Shown here in pieces: positions 34,612-43,014 of a stretch of DNA of 48,333 nt. Below the pieces are notes generated by a model. The model made no database searches. It saw nothing but the letters and a program-made list of their open reading frames with translations, and was not told the origin of the DNA. The position numbers were made by a program, and so were the translations under genes. The stretch lies in contig JAOAIP010000022.1 of the NCBI GenBank assembly GCA_026414605.1, positions 1-48,333 of the forward strand, read 5' to 3'. This DNA comes from Bacteroidia bacterium (GTDB lineage: Bacteria > Bacteroidota > Bacteroidia > B-17B0 > Aurantibacillaceae). Every line of letters starts with the position of its first letter. Positions within the stretch are counted from its first letter, which is position 1.

Positions 34612-34913
34612 GGGCATGCCCCTCGCCTACCCCAGCACTTTTTTTACTCGTCATTGCGAACGCAGTGAAGCAATCTCAAAAGGAATTACCACTATCCAAT
34701 ACGAGATTGCTTCGGGCTACGCCCTCGCAACGACGACTGGCTGTGGTTGGCTCGGGTCGGGCTGCTACGGGCTTCGCTTTCGCTTCGGTAATCCTCGCCT
34801 TATCGTCATCGCGAACGAAGTGAAGCAATCTCAAAGGAATTTCCACACATTCAATAAGAGATTGCTTCGCCCTTCTTAAAAAAAGGGCTCGCAATGACGA
34901 TGACTAACGAAGG
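34612..34913 (+). repeat. Two tandem palindromic modules with GAAGCAATCTC arms
   Basis: The gap after hutH opens with a perfect GGGCATGCCC (34612-34621). Module 1 (34649-34736) and module 2 (34804-34903) share outer ends of CGTCATTGCGAAC / CTCGCAATGACGA type. They have inner arms GAAGCAATCTC and GAGATTGCTTC at 34667-34677/34703-34713 and 34822-34832/34858-34868. Both have a central AAAGGAATT segment. They are GC-richer than their surroundings and have no coding capacity of their own; frames through them on both strands are by-products. Confidence 0.75.
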
Positions 34914-34921
34914 CGAGGCAG

Positions 34922-35230
34922 TACCGGCTTCGCCGCCCTCCGCATCCCTCACGCAACTCACCCCCTTCCCCTCTCTTTTGAAAAAGAGAGGGGCGATGCG
35001 AAAGTTGTTTTATTCAATTGCTCCCCCTCTCTAATTCAATTAGAGAGGGGGAATAAAAAGGGGGTGAGTAAAAATCCCGCATCCTTCACGCAAATTTTAG
35101 TCAAAAGTTAAAAGTCAAAAGTTGAAAGTAATTATCCTTAAAAAATTTAAAGTACCAAATATTCATCAAAAAGATTATTCTTTATCACTTTCCACTTTCT
35201 ACTTTCCATTAATAAAAGGAGTGAGTTAAT
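34922..35230 (+). repeat. Composite hairpin repeat, copy B
   Basis: Starts TACCGGCTTCGCCG and contains CTCTCTTTTGAAAAAGAGAG hairpin (about 34971-34992), an AT-rich spacer with TTGTTTTATTCAATTG, the stem CCCCCTCTCTAA/TTAGAGAGGGGG (about 35023-35051) and GGGGGTGAG. It ends with the TTAGTCAAAAGTTAAAAG tail shared with copy A. The core 34922-35097 matches copy C (48158-48333) in inverted orientation, with only scattered differences by eye. Confidence 0.8.
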
Positions 35231-35261
35231 AGTTCAATCCCTTATTATCAAGTTCGTTTTC

Positions 35262-37820
35262 TTAAAATGGATACCCTATTCCAAAGTTAAAAATAGATTG
35301 CTTCAAAGGTTGTTTGTCAAAAGTAAATCTTTGTCCTTCAGGATATTTAGGATCCTTAATAGGCATTGCCCAATCTAAGCGTAAAATAAAATATTCAAAA
35401 TCCCAACGAAAACCAATTCCTGCACCTACTGCAAACTCTTTCCAAAAACGCAAAGGATTGAATTCTCCATTGGGCTTATCTATTCTTGGTGATAACAACC
35501 AGATATTTCCCGCATCTACAAACAATGCCCCATAATACGAACTAATGATATTAAAACGAAACTCTGCATTTCCTTCTATCAATATATCTCCAATCTTATC
35601 ATATCTGGCATTATCAATAGGCATATACGCCCCAGGTCCAATACTTCTACTCCTCCAAGCCCGCACACTATTAGGTCCGCCTGCAAAAAAACTTTGTTCA
35701 TAAGGCAAAGTATTTAAATTTTTGAGCGGCACTCCAATACCTCCTGCAATACGATAAACCATTTTACTTTTTTTATACACAGGCACATACACTCTATAAT
35801 CGGCTTCTCCTTTCAAAAAATGTGCAAAAGGCACATTCATCACATAATATCTTCCCAAAGAATCTTTTTGTAATTTTAAATAAGGGGCTAATTCTCTTAA
35901 CAATAATCCCGATCCTGTAAAACTCACTCTCAAATAATGCTGCAATCGGTTGATTTTACTATTAAAAATCCCTGTATTGTAGGTCATTACTAATTTTAAG
36001 TCGTTTGTAATGTGTGTGATAAAAGAATTCAACAGCATATAATCTTTTATTGCTATTAAGTTTTGTTGAAACTCTGATGACAAATACGCTCTTACTAAAT
36101 AAACCTCCGCAGGAATTAAATCAAAACGATATTTGTGATCCAAAGAATAAAATTGAAATCCATAAGAAAGGTTGGATATTGTTCTTGCAAACTCTATTCT
36201 GGATTGATAATTTGTAGATACATTAAAATAAGTTCTTGCAGCATCCTTTTTAAATTTTAATAAAGAAAAAGGAAAAAAATCTCTTGGAATAGATATTTTT
36301 AATTCAGATCCTATTTGAATAGTGTTGAATGTATTCTTAATAGTATTTTCATTAAGGTTGGTGATATTATTGATATCCGTTAAACTTCCTAAATTGGATT
36401 GAGTTAAACTTTGCTGCGAACTATACAATTGTTTTTGAGCAATGAGTGCGCCTGTTATTTTAAAATCAATTTTCTCTCCACCTCCAAATAAACTTCTATG
36501 ACTATAAATAAAAGAACCATCAACGCCTAAGTTTGCAGATGTATTAGTACCTTCTACTTCAAGAGAAACATATTGTTTTTTTATAGGTTGTGTGATAATG
36601 TAAGCATTTAATAAAAAATTTCCTGTACTATCTTTTTCTTTAATATCATCAAATTGTATCAATACACTTCTGTATATACCAACATTTGTCAAACGACGAT
36701 ATGTTTCTTCTGCTACTTCTTTATTAAAGATATCATTAGAATGCATTTTAATTTGAGATGCTATTGAATGCGGATTAAATAATAAAGGTTCATTATACAA
36801 AAAGTAAATATCCTCTACTTTTAAGGTATCCTTAAAATAGGCATTTTTAAAACTTCCTTCAAAAAATTCTGAAATAAAATAAATGTTTTTAATCTTATAC
36901 CTCGGATGATTGACAAATACAATAGAGTCAGAACTTTCATTCAAATGTGTAGGGAATAAATTAAGATGCATTGTAATAATAATATCTGGTGCTTTACTCA
37001 CACTATCTGCATCATATTGAATAAACTCAGGTGCAAAGTAATAATATCCATTATTCTGCAAATACTCTGATATTCGTTCTCTTTCTTTTCTCAAAATATC
37101 TATATCAAAAGGAATACCCGGCTTTAATAAGCGATGTATAGAATCCTGCCGAATGAGTTTAAAAATTAAAGAATCTTTTATATCATAATTGATTTGCGAA
37201 ATATACTTTCGTCTATTGGCTTTAATTTCATAAGTAACATAAGCCGTTTTAAATGCAGGATTAAAAATTACTTTATCTATTACTTCTGCATAAAAAAATC
37301 CTTTTGTTTGTAAATATCTTTTTATTTGTTCAACAGATTGCTTGGTAAGCAAAGAATCATAAATAACAGGTTCCTCTGCTATTTCTCTCAATCTTTCACG
37401 CCAAGTAGGTTTATCTTCATTTAATAATTTAGGTTCTTTGGGCTTTTTTCCTTTGGCTATTCGTTTTTGATTCCTTTGTTCTGCTTTTTGGATTCGCTTT
37501 TTGTTTATTTCTTCAATTCTTAATTTTCTCTTTTCTTTTCCTTCTCTTAATTTTTGTGTATCAATTTGAAAATACAACCATGCATTAAATGGGATATTAG
37601 ACAATATCATTGAGTTCGGCTTTTGCTTCACATACATCATTATTTCATCTTTATTCAATTTTGCTTTATCTTTGTCTTTAATATCAACATAAGCCACTAC
37701 ATACTGATTGCCTTTTAAAAATTTAGTTAAACTTTTTCGTATATTACATGAAAATAAAATCAACAACCATCCAATTAGAGAAAGATAAATAAGTATTTTT
37801 GACCGATAATTTTTCACCAT
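35262..37820 (-). CDS. tamL: TamL-type Omp85 outer-membrane lipoprotein
   Basis: An 852-residue BamA/TamA-family protein with a lipoprotein signal (lipobox LFSC, Cys25), the mark of the Bacteroidota TamL variant. Periplasmic POTRA-like regions occupy about 35-90 and 150-430, interrupted by a very basic Lys/Arg/Glu segment at about 90-147. The C-terminal 16-strand barrel (about 440-852) carries the conserved NSVRAWRSRSIGPG segment of the lid strand and ends in an aromatic (GYPF). It is thought to work with TamB in outer-membrane assembly; tamB is not in the window. Its ATG shares CATG with the divergent methyltransferase start. Confidence 0.9.
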   Translation of the reverse strand: MVKNYRSKILIYLSLIGWLLILFSCNIRKSLTKFLKGNQYVVAYVDIKDKDKAKLNKDEIMMYVKQKPNSMILSNIPFNAWLYFQIDTQKLREGKEKRKLRIEEINKKRIQKAEQRNQKRIAKGKKPKEPKLLNEDKPTWRERLREIAEEPVIYDSLLTKQSVEQIKRYLQTKGFFYAEVIDKVIFNPAFKTAYVTYEIKANRRKYISQINYDIKDSLIFKLIRQDSIHRLLKPGIPFDIDILRKERERISEYLQNNGYYYFAPEFIQYDADSVSKAPDIIITMHLNLFPTHLNESSDSIVFVNHPRYKIKNIYFISEFFEGSFKNAYFKDTLKVEDIYFLYNEPLLFNPHSIASQIKMHSNDIFNKEVAEETYRRLTNVGIYRSVLIQFDDIKEKDSTGNFLLNAYIITQPIKKQYVSLEVEGTNTSANLGVDGSFIYSHRSLFGGGEKIDFKITGALIAQKQLYSSQQSLTQSNLGSLTDINNITNLNENTIKNTFNTIQIGSELKISIPRDFFPFSLLKFKKDAARTYFNVSTNYQSRIEFARTISNLSYGFQFYSLDHKYRFDLIPAEVYLVRAYLSSEFQQNLIAIKDYMLLNSFITHITNDLKLVMTYNTGIFNSKINRLQHYLRVSFTGSGLLLRELAPYLKLQKDSLGRYYVMNVPFAHFLKGEADYRVYVPVYKKSKMVYRIAGGIGVPLKNLNTLPYEQSFFAGGPNSVRAWRSRSIGPGAYMPIDNARYDKIGDILIEGNAEFRFNIISSYYGALFVDAGNIWLLSPRIDKPNGEFNPLRFWKEFAVGAGIGFRWDFEYFILRLDWAMPIKDPKYPEGQRFTFDKQPLKQSIFNFGIGYPF
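37794..37801 (+). promoter_or_regulatory. -7 box for the RNA methyltransferase, inside tamL
   Basis: TATTTTTG on the plus strand is a perfect TAnnTTTG, 17 bases before the ATG at 37819. It lies within codons 7-9 of tamL, so the methyltransferase transcript would have a leader of about ten bases. Confidence 0.55.
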
Positions 37821-38571
37821 GGATTCTTTAAGTAAAAATCAAATTAAATTCATTAAATCATTGCATCAAAAAAAACAAAGACAAGAACATCAATTGTTTT
37901 TAATAGAAGGCGAAAAGTTAGTAAATGAAGTATTAAGAGACAAACCTGAAATTATTGAATGGCTAATTATTAAAAAAAACTATGCATTTGAAAAAGAAAT
38001 TTCAAAACCTGTTTATTTTATTGATGATGCTGTATTTGCTTCAATAAGCACTTTATCTACTCCGCCTCCTATAATGGCTGTTTGTAAATTTTTACCTCAC
38101 TCTACGGATTTGTCTATTAATTTTAACTCAACTTTTTCTTTTTATCTGGACAATATTAACGACCCTGGTAATCTTGGTACAATTATTCGTATCTGCGATT
38201 GGTTTGGTATATCAAAAATACATTGCTCTCCTAATACTGTAGAACTTTATAATCCCAAAACTATACAAGCCAGCAAAGGTTCTTTTTTAAGAGTTAATGT
38301 AATTTATATCCCGTTTGAAAAATTAAATCTATCTCCACAAACCATTGTTTACGCCGCAGACACAAAAGGAACTAATATCTATCAAACTTCTTTAAAATCA
38401 GGACTGATTATTTTAGGAAATGAAGCAAACGGTATATCTCCTTCATTAAAAAATTATGTACATCAATATCTCACTATCCCCAAACATCCTAATAGCAAAG
38501 CAGAGTCATTAAATGTAGCAATGAGTGCGGCTATTATTGCAAGTGAATTTTCACGACCCTTTCTTCTTTAA
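37819..38571 (+). CDS. SpoU/TrmH-family RNA 2'-O-methyltransferase
   Basis: A 250-residue SPOUT methyltransferase using S-adenosylmethionine on a ribose of rRNA or tRNA. An N-terminal substrate-binding domain (NQIKFIKSLHQKKQRQEHQLFLIEGEKLVNEVL) precedes the trefoil-knot domain. Its motifs are LDNINDPGNLGTIIRICDWFG at about 111-131, LILGNEANGISPSL near 193-206 and the last LTIPKHPNSKAESLNVAMSAAI near 217-238. The target site is not deducible. Start codon overlaps the tamL start by two bases. The 112-base gap after it (38572-38683) to the convergent T9SS gene shows no clear hairpin. Confidence 0.93.
   Translation: MDSLSKNQIKFIKSLHQKKQRQEHQLFLIEGEKLVNEVLRDKPEIIEWLIIKKNYAFEKEISKPVYFIDDAVFASISTLSTPPPIMAVCKFLPHSTDLSINFNSTFSFYLDNINDPGNLGTIIRICDWFGISKIHCSPNTVELYNPKTIQASKGSFLRVNVIYIPFEKLNLSPQTIVYAADTKGTNIYQTSLKSGLIILGNEANGISPSLKNYVHQYLTIPKHPNSKAESLNVAMSAAIIASEFSRPFLL
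37840..37870 (-). promoter_or_regulatory. Promoter for tamL, inside the methyltransferase gene
   Basis: On the minus strand TTTG (37867-37870), exactly 19 bases, then TTAATTTG (37840-37847): one mismatch to TTTG-N19-TAnnTTTG. It lies in codons 8-18 of the divergent gene and 19 bases from the tamL ATG. Confidence 0.55.
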
Positions 38572-38683
38572 AATATCCGACCACAAATGCTTAATGTAAT
38601 TTTTGTGAAGTTGTGTGATGCAAATTTTCTTCGAATCTTATTTATCAAAATAATTTTAGCAAATTATTACTAAGCATTATTTT

Positions 38684-41653
38684 TTATCTATACAATGTTA
38701 CATGTCCTACAAACTCTTTCTTTATATTTTGAACTGTTGTAAAACACCTAATTTTATAAACATAAACATCATTCTTCGCATCCACTCCCTTTACCTTTCC
38801 ATTCCATCCTTCATACACATTATTCGTCTTAAATATCAACTCCCCCCATCTATCGTATATTCTCATCTCAAATCCTTCCTCTAAAAATCCTGCACCTTTC
38901 ACATTAAATACATCGTTTAATCCATCTCCATTCGGCGTAAATGCATCTGGAATGTACATCGTAAATTCTTCTGTTACAGGTATTATTCTATATGTCGTAT
39001 CTGTACATCCATAGATATTCGTAGCAATTAACATCACAGGAAAATTTCCAACATACGTATAAGTATACACTGCATTTTTTGTATCCGCTGTATCTGTATT
39101 AGTCATAATATCCCCAAAATCCCAATGCCAATATGTTATTGGACCATTATTATATGTGGCCGTAAATTCTATTTCATTATGTAACAATGTAGCTACACTT
39201 GGTGAATAATAAATCGCCGGCTCAGGACGGGGATACACTTCTATACTAAATGGGGCTTGAACAGTATTTTTACATCCATTACTATCTACTAAAAATACTT
39301 TTACGGGATATGCTCCTGGTTTTTCAAAACAATATCTTACAGAATCTCCATTAGCATACAAATTATATCCAAAATCCCATATTGTATTTATAGATGGTGG
39401 ATGAGCGTTTGACCATAATTTTATACAAAGTGGTCTACAGCCCTTTATGTTATCATATACAAAATTAGGTGTAGGCAATGGCAATACATTGACCCAAAAA
39501 TTAGCAGTAATGGTTTGTTGCGGACAAGCCACATCATTGGCTATGATGGTATAATAAGTTGTTTGATTGGGCTTTACTATATTTGCAAAACCCGCTGGAA
39601 AATATAATCCTGTGTATGGATACCATTGATAGTTGTATACTCCACTTCCTCCAATACATAAAGCATAAACATTGGCACTATCCCCTTTACAAAGAGTAAT
39701 ATCTGGTGGTGTCACTGAAAATGATATAGGGGTTAGCACAGTTACATTAATAGAATTAGAACTCACACATCCTCCATTGGGCTGCACGGACAATGTGTAT
39801 ACACCGCTCATTCCAAAATTAGCGTTAGGAATGTTTAAATTTTGATTTGTAGAAACTACTTGTCCATAAGGATTTGTCCAAGTATAAGAACTTGCCCCCG
39901 CTGGTCCATTGATAACAATGGCTTCTCCAGGACAGACATTTGGAATAGGTGATAAGGTAAAATTGATCTTTGGCAATACCGATAAATCAGTTGTTGTATA
40001 AGTTGAGCAAGATGTATTTCCTGAAGTAAAGATAGCCGTAACAGTATAAGTCCCCGATTGATTTGATTGAGCATTAGAAATATTAATATTTTGAGTATTA
40101 GCAGTAAAAGAGTTAGGTCCTGCCCACGAATAAGAAGTAGCAGAATTAGCCGATGCTGTAAAAGTAATGTTATCCCCTACACAGATTGTTGAACTGGGTG
40201 TAACATTGGGTGTATAAATTGGTACTACATAAAGAGAGGTTGTGTATGTTGAAGAACAATTGAGGGTTCCACTATTTACGGAAACGGTTACAGTATAAAC
40301 ACCACTATTTAAGGTATTCACATTATTAATTGTTGGATTTTGTTGATTAGACGTAAATCCATTTGGACCTGTCCAAGTATAATTCGTTGTTAGGGTAGAA
40401 TTGTTTGAGATAGAAAAAGTAACATTACTTCCTGGACAAACAGAAGAAGACGGCGAAATAGTACTTGACCCCTGACCAATAATACTGACATTAGTAGCAA
40501 CAACACAACTATTCCCCCCCGTTCCGATATTAACAGAATAGGTACCTGAATGATTAACAGTAGCATTATTAATGACAGGATTTTGTTGATTAGATGTAAA
40601 TCCATTTGGACCTGTCCAAGTATAAGTAGCATTTGCAGGGGCACCTGTAACTGTCAATGATAAATTTTGACCTGCACAAATAGGTGCATTGCTACTTACT
40701 GTATAAGAATTATTGGAGGTAATAGTAATTGGTGCCGATACTGAAATAGTAAATCCATCACAACGAGTATATGTCGTAACAGCGGTATAAGTAGTAGTAG
40801 AAGATGGACATACTTGAACAGTATTAGTATTTGCAATCAATCCCGAACTACTAAACCATTGAATAGGTCCCCAGATAGCCGGACCGCTTGGAACAAAACG
40901 CCATGCTTCGTTATTAGCAGACCAAGGACCAGTGTTTCTTCCAGGGGGGGTTAATCCTGTTGTTCCTGTTGCATTTTGAATTCCTATTAAAGCATTGCCA
41001 TTATTCCAAGAATTACAAGTTGGCTTATTTTGAACATACACTTCAATCACATTTGTTGTTTCATATAAAACTATTTCAGTGCTACTTTGTAAATTATTAC
41101 AAGAAAAATGACACACATTTACATACTTTACAACAAAAGTTCTACAAGGCGGAGATCCTAATATCTCATAATATATTCCCCCACATACAGAAGGATCTAT
41201 ATCATGATACACTCCAAAAATGGAATTAAGAGGCAAAGCATTACTTGGACAGGATGCAGAATAAGACCAAGGGCAGGTTTGATTAGCATAAGATAAGTCA
41301 AAAGATATGAGACCATTCGCACCCACTACACATTGATTATATGTGTTCCCCAAAAAACAGAAAGGGAATGGAAGGTTAATAACTCCACTCCATATATCAT
41401 CTTGATTTACAAAAAGAGCTGTACCACTACTCGTAATAGGTACTGGGGGGTTAAATGGAATAGAGGTAATGCTATAGGAAGTTGTTTGTCCAATATTAAA
41501 TGCTGTGGCAGATAAAGTAGTACAAGGGTTTGAACACGTAACTGTATTAGATGTGGCAGTAACTGTTATATTTGGACAGCCAGGACCTTGAGAGAATAAG
41601 TAATTATTGATTAAGATTATAGACAATGAAAAATAGATTCTTAAAGATCTCAT
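38684..41653 (-). CDS. Large T9SS type B surface protein with Ig-like and PKD repeats
   Basis: A 989-residue secreted protein: signal peptide (1-21); a nidogen-like domain common in Bacteroidota surface proteins (about 88-245: LPFPFCFLGNTYNQCVVGANGLISF, then NSIFGVYHDIDP and EAWRFVPSG). A string of Ig-like modules about 80-90 residues long follows, each opening with a Cys motif (ICAGQNLSL, VCPGSNVTF, ICVGDNITF, VCPGEAIVI, LCKGDSANV) at roughly 325, 405, 495, 575 and 655. There are two PKD domains (about 730-800, 815-890, with WDFG), and a gliding-motility-associated type B sorting domain (YIPDAFTPNGDGLNDVF to the end). Likely a cell-surface adhesin or released matrix protein. It has a full promoter and is monocistronic. 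Confidence 0.88.
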   Translation of the reverse strand: MRSLRIYFSLSIILINNYLFSQGPGCPNITVTATSNTVTCSNPCTTLSATAFNIGQTTSYSITSIPFNPPVPITSSGTALFVNQDDIWSGVINLPFPFCFLGNTYNQCVVGANGLISFDLSYANQTCPWSYSASCPSNALPLNSIFGVYHDIDPSVCGGIYYEILGSPPCRTFVVKYVNVCHFSCNNLQSSTEIVLYETTNVIEVYVQNKPTCNSWNNGNALIGIQNATGTTGLTPPGRNTGPWSANNEAWRFVPSGPAIWGPIQWFSSSGLIANTNTVQVCPSSTTTYTAVTTYTRCDGFTISVSAPITITSNNSYTVSSNAPICAGQNLSLTVTGAPANATYTWTGPNGFTSNQQNPVINNATVNHSGTYSVNIGTGGNSCVVATNVSIIGQGSSTISPSSSVCPGSNVTFSISNNSTLTTNYTWTGPNGFTSNQQNPTINNVNTLNSGVYTVTVSVNSGTLNCSSTYTTSLYVVPIYTPNVTPSSTICVGDNITFTASANSATSYSWAGPNSFTANTQNINISNAQSNQSGTYTVTAIFTSGNTSCSTYTTTDLSVLPKINFTLSPIPNVCPGEAIVINGPAGASSYTWTNPYGQVVSTNQNLNIPNANFGMSGVYTLSVQPNGGCVSSNSINVTVLTPISFSVTPPDITLCKGDSANVYALCIGGSGVYNYQWYPYTGLYFPAGFANIVKPNQTTYYTIIANDVACPQQTITANFWVNVLPLPTPNFVYDNIKGCRPLCIKLWSNAHPPSINTIWDFGYNLYANGDSVRYCFEKPGAYPVKVFLVDSNGCKNTVQAPFSIEVYPRPEPAIYYSPSVATLLHNEIEFTATYNNGPITYWHWDFGDIMTNTDTADTKNAVYTYTYVGNFPVMLIATNIYGCTDTTYRIIPVTEEFTMYIPDAFTPNGDGLNDVFNVKGAGFLEEGFEMRIYDRWGELIFKTNNVYEGWNGKVKGVDAKNDVYVYKIRCFTTVQNIKKEFVGHVTLYR
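40321..40625 (-). repeat. Near-identical 62-base segments in neighbouring Ig modules
   Basis: 40321-40382 and 40564-40625 differ at only about five positions and lie 243 bases (81 codons) apart in frame. Both encode YTWTGPNGFTSNQQNP plus following residues. The nearest other module (about 40100) is clearly diverged, so this pair reflects a recent duplication or gene conversion inside the type B protein. Confidence 0.8.
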
Positions 41654-41669
41654 TTATTTAAATTTGCTA

Positions 41670-41702
41670 CAAATTTAAAGAAAATATAACATTAAAATCA
41701 AA
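41670..41702 (-). promoter_or_regulatory. Promoter for the T9SS type B protein
   Basis: On the minus strand TTTG (41699-41702), a 21-base spacer, then TAAATTTG (41670-41677), matching the Bacteroidota consensus; the -7 box is 16 bases before the ATG. The rest of the gap to folE (41703-41883) shows nothing recognisable. Confidence 0.65.
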
Positions 41703-41883
41703 TTGTTCACTCATTGAAAATACCCATTCACGAAATAAAATACACTATTCACTCAATTATCTTAAAAAATGTCGGTATAAAGTGTTCAATAAATTGAAAA
41801 ATAAGATACTCAATATTTATCTCAAAAAGGTTTACAAATTAAACCACGAAACCTTAAAATTAAAACTTGAAAAATTCTATTTT

Positions 41884-42513
41884 TTAATCCTTTATTAAAC
41901 TAATAAATTCTTTTCTTGTAGCTTCTTCTAAAAAAACACCAGAAAAAGCAGAGGTGGTAGTTATACTATGTTGCTTTTGAACCCCACGCATTTGCATACA
42001 CAAATGAGCACATTCTATTACTACCCCCACTCCTAATGGATGTAAGGTTTCTTGCAGACAATCTCTAATTTGATTGGTTAATCTTTCTTGTACTTGTAAC
42101 CGTCGGGCATAGGCATCCACTACTCGGGCTATTTTGCTTAACCCTACAATTTTTCCATTAGGAATATACGCCACGTGTGCTTTTCCAATAAATGGTAATA
42201 AATGATGCTCACACAAACTAAATACCTCTATATTTTTTACTAATACCATTTGAGAATAATCTTCATCAAACATAGCAGATTTTACGATTTCAATAGCATC
42301 CAAATGATAGCCGTGCGTTAAAAATTGAATAGATTTGGCTGCGCGTTCAGGTGTTTTCAACAAACCATCTCTACTTATATCTTCACCAACTATTTTAATG
42401 ATGGTTTCGTAAGCATCCTTTAAAATTTTAGTTTTTTCAGTATTGTACAAATCAATACGAAAATAGTTTTCAAAACTTTCCCAATCTGTAATAATAGGTT
42501 TTTTATTCTCCAT
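41884..42513 (-). CDS. folE: GTP cyclohydrolase I
   Basis: A 209-residue enzyme converting GTP to 7,8-dihydroneopterin triphosphate, entry to folate, queuosine and biopterin. Zinc ligands and active site: LCEHHLLPF (Cys and His near residue 100), then [10 protein letters not shown] with the third Cys near 171-177. KTPERAAKS and [27 protein letters not shown] are canonical. A TTG codon at 42525 would add four residues; ATG at 42513 is preferred. It overlaps the PTPS-family gene upstream by 11 bases, so they are coupled. Confidence 0.96.
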   Translation of the reverse strand: MENKKPIITDWESFENYFRIDLYNTEKTKILKDAYETIIKIVGEDISRDGLLKTPERAAKSIQFLTHGYHLDAIEIVKSAMFDEDYSQMVLVKNIEVFSLCEHHLLPFIGKAHVAYIPNGKIVGLSKIARVVDAYARRLQVQERLTNQIRDCLQETLHPLGVGVVIECAHLCMQMRGVQKQHSITTTSAFSGVFLEEATRKEFISLIKD

Positions 42514-42916
42514 AATACTCTGCAAAATTATTATCTGTTTCTTGTATTTTTACACAATGCAATTCTGCACCATAGGATTTGATTTTTGGTTCAATTTTTT
42601 GCCAAATGAATACACATAAATTTTCAATACTTGGCAAATGAGTTTGAAAATAATCAATATCTAAATTTAAATTTTTATGATCTAATACATCCACTATCTC
42701 CGTTTTCAAAATATCACTTAAATCAAACAAATTCATTACAAATCCTGTTTCTGAATTTATTTTACCCTTAATTGTTACATACACTTCATAATTATGTCCG
42801 TGAAAATTTGGATTTGCACATTTTCCAAATGCTTTGAAATTTTCTTCTGCACTCCACTGTGCATTAAAAAGTTTATGTGCTGCATTAAAATGTTCTTTGC
42901 GTGTAATGTATATCAT
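42503..42916 (-). CDS. 6-pyruvoyl-tetrahydropterin synthase / QueD family, PTPS-II-like motif
   Basis: A 137-residue T-fold protein acting on dihydroneopterin triphosphate. Zinc histidines are H14 (NAAHKL), H39 and H41 (FHGH). The nucleophile is C33 in [10 protein letters not shown]: the spacing is Cys-x5-His-Gly-His, the pattern of animal-type PTPS (tetrahydrobiopterin synthesis), whereas QueD proteins usually have Cys-x3-His-Gly-His. The C-terminal [13 protein letters not shown] matches the family Glu motif. With folE next door it could supply biopterin or queuosine. A TACC/CATTTTTG-like -7 near-match precedes the ATG at 42916. Confidence 0.88.
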   Translation of the reverse strand: MIYITRKEHFNAAHKLFNAQWSAEENFKAFGKCANPNFHGHNYEVYVTIKGKINSETGFVMNLFDLSDILKTEIVDVLDHKNLNLDIDYFQTHLPSIENLCVFIWQKIEPKIKSYGAELHCVKIQETDNNFAEYYGE

Positions 42917-42967
42917 AGCCGCAAAAATGTGTATTTTTTACCTGATAAAAAACATAAAAATTTGCCT

Positions 42968-42975
42968 TACCTTTG
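42968..42975 (+). promoter_or_regulatory. -7 box for the second Omp85-type gene
   Basis: TACCTTTG on the plus strand, a perfect TAnnTTTG, 39 bases before the ATG at 43015. No TTTG at the expected -33 distance. Confidence 0.5.
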
Positions 42976-43014
42976 TTGGCATCTTAAATACTAAATAATT
43001 CACAAACAATCTGA

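Noticed and set aside
34610-34894. Open frames of 72-89 codons on both strands after hutH
   Set aside because: They run entirely through the two palindromic repeat modules; the encoded residues are dictated by the inverted repeats and show no protein-like features.
30423-35230. Possible CRISPR array from the recurring hairpins
   Set aside because: Copies are irregularly spaced, differ in length and have no uniform spacers; no cas genes in the window.
39856-41515. Several 60-89 codon frames inside the type B surface protein gene
   Set aside because: They are alternate-frame shadows of the Ig-like repeats, with repeated low-complexity Leu-rich translations.
42514-42525. TTG start for folE
   Set aside because: It adds only four residues; the ATG at 42513 is available and still overlaps the upstream gene.
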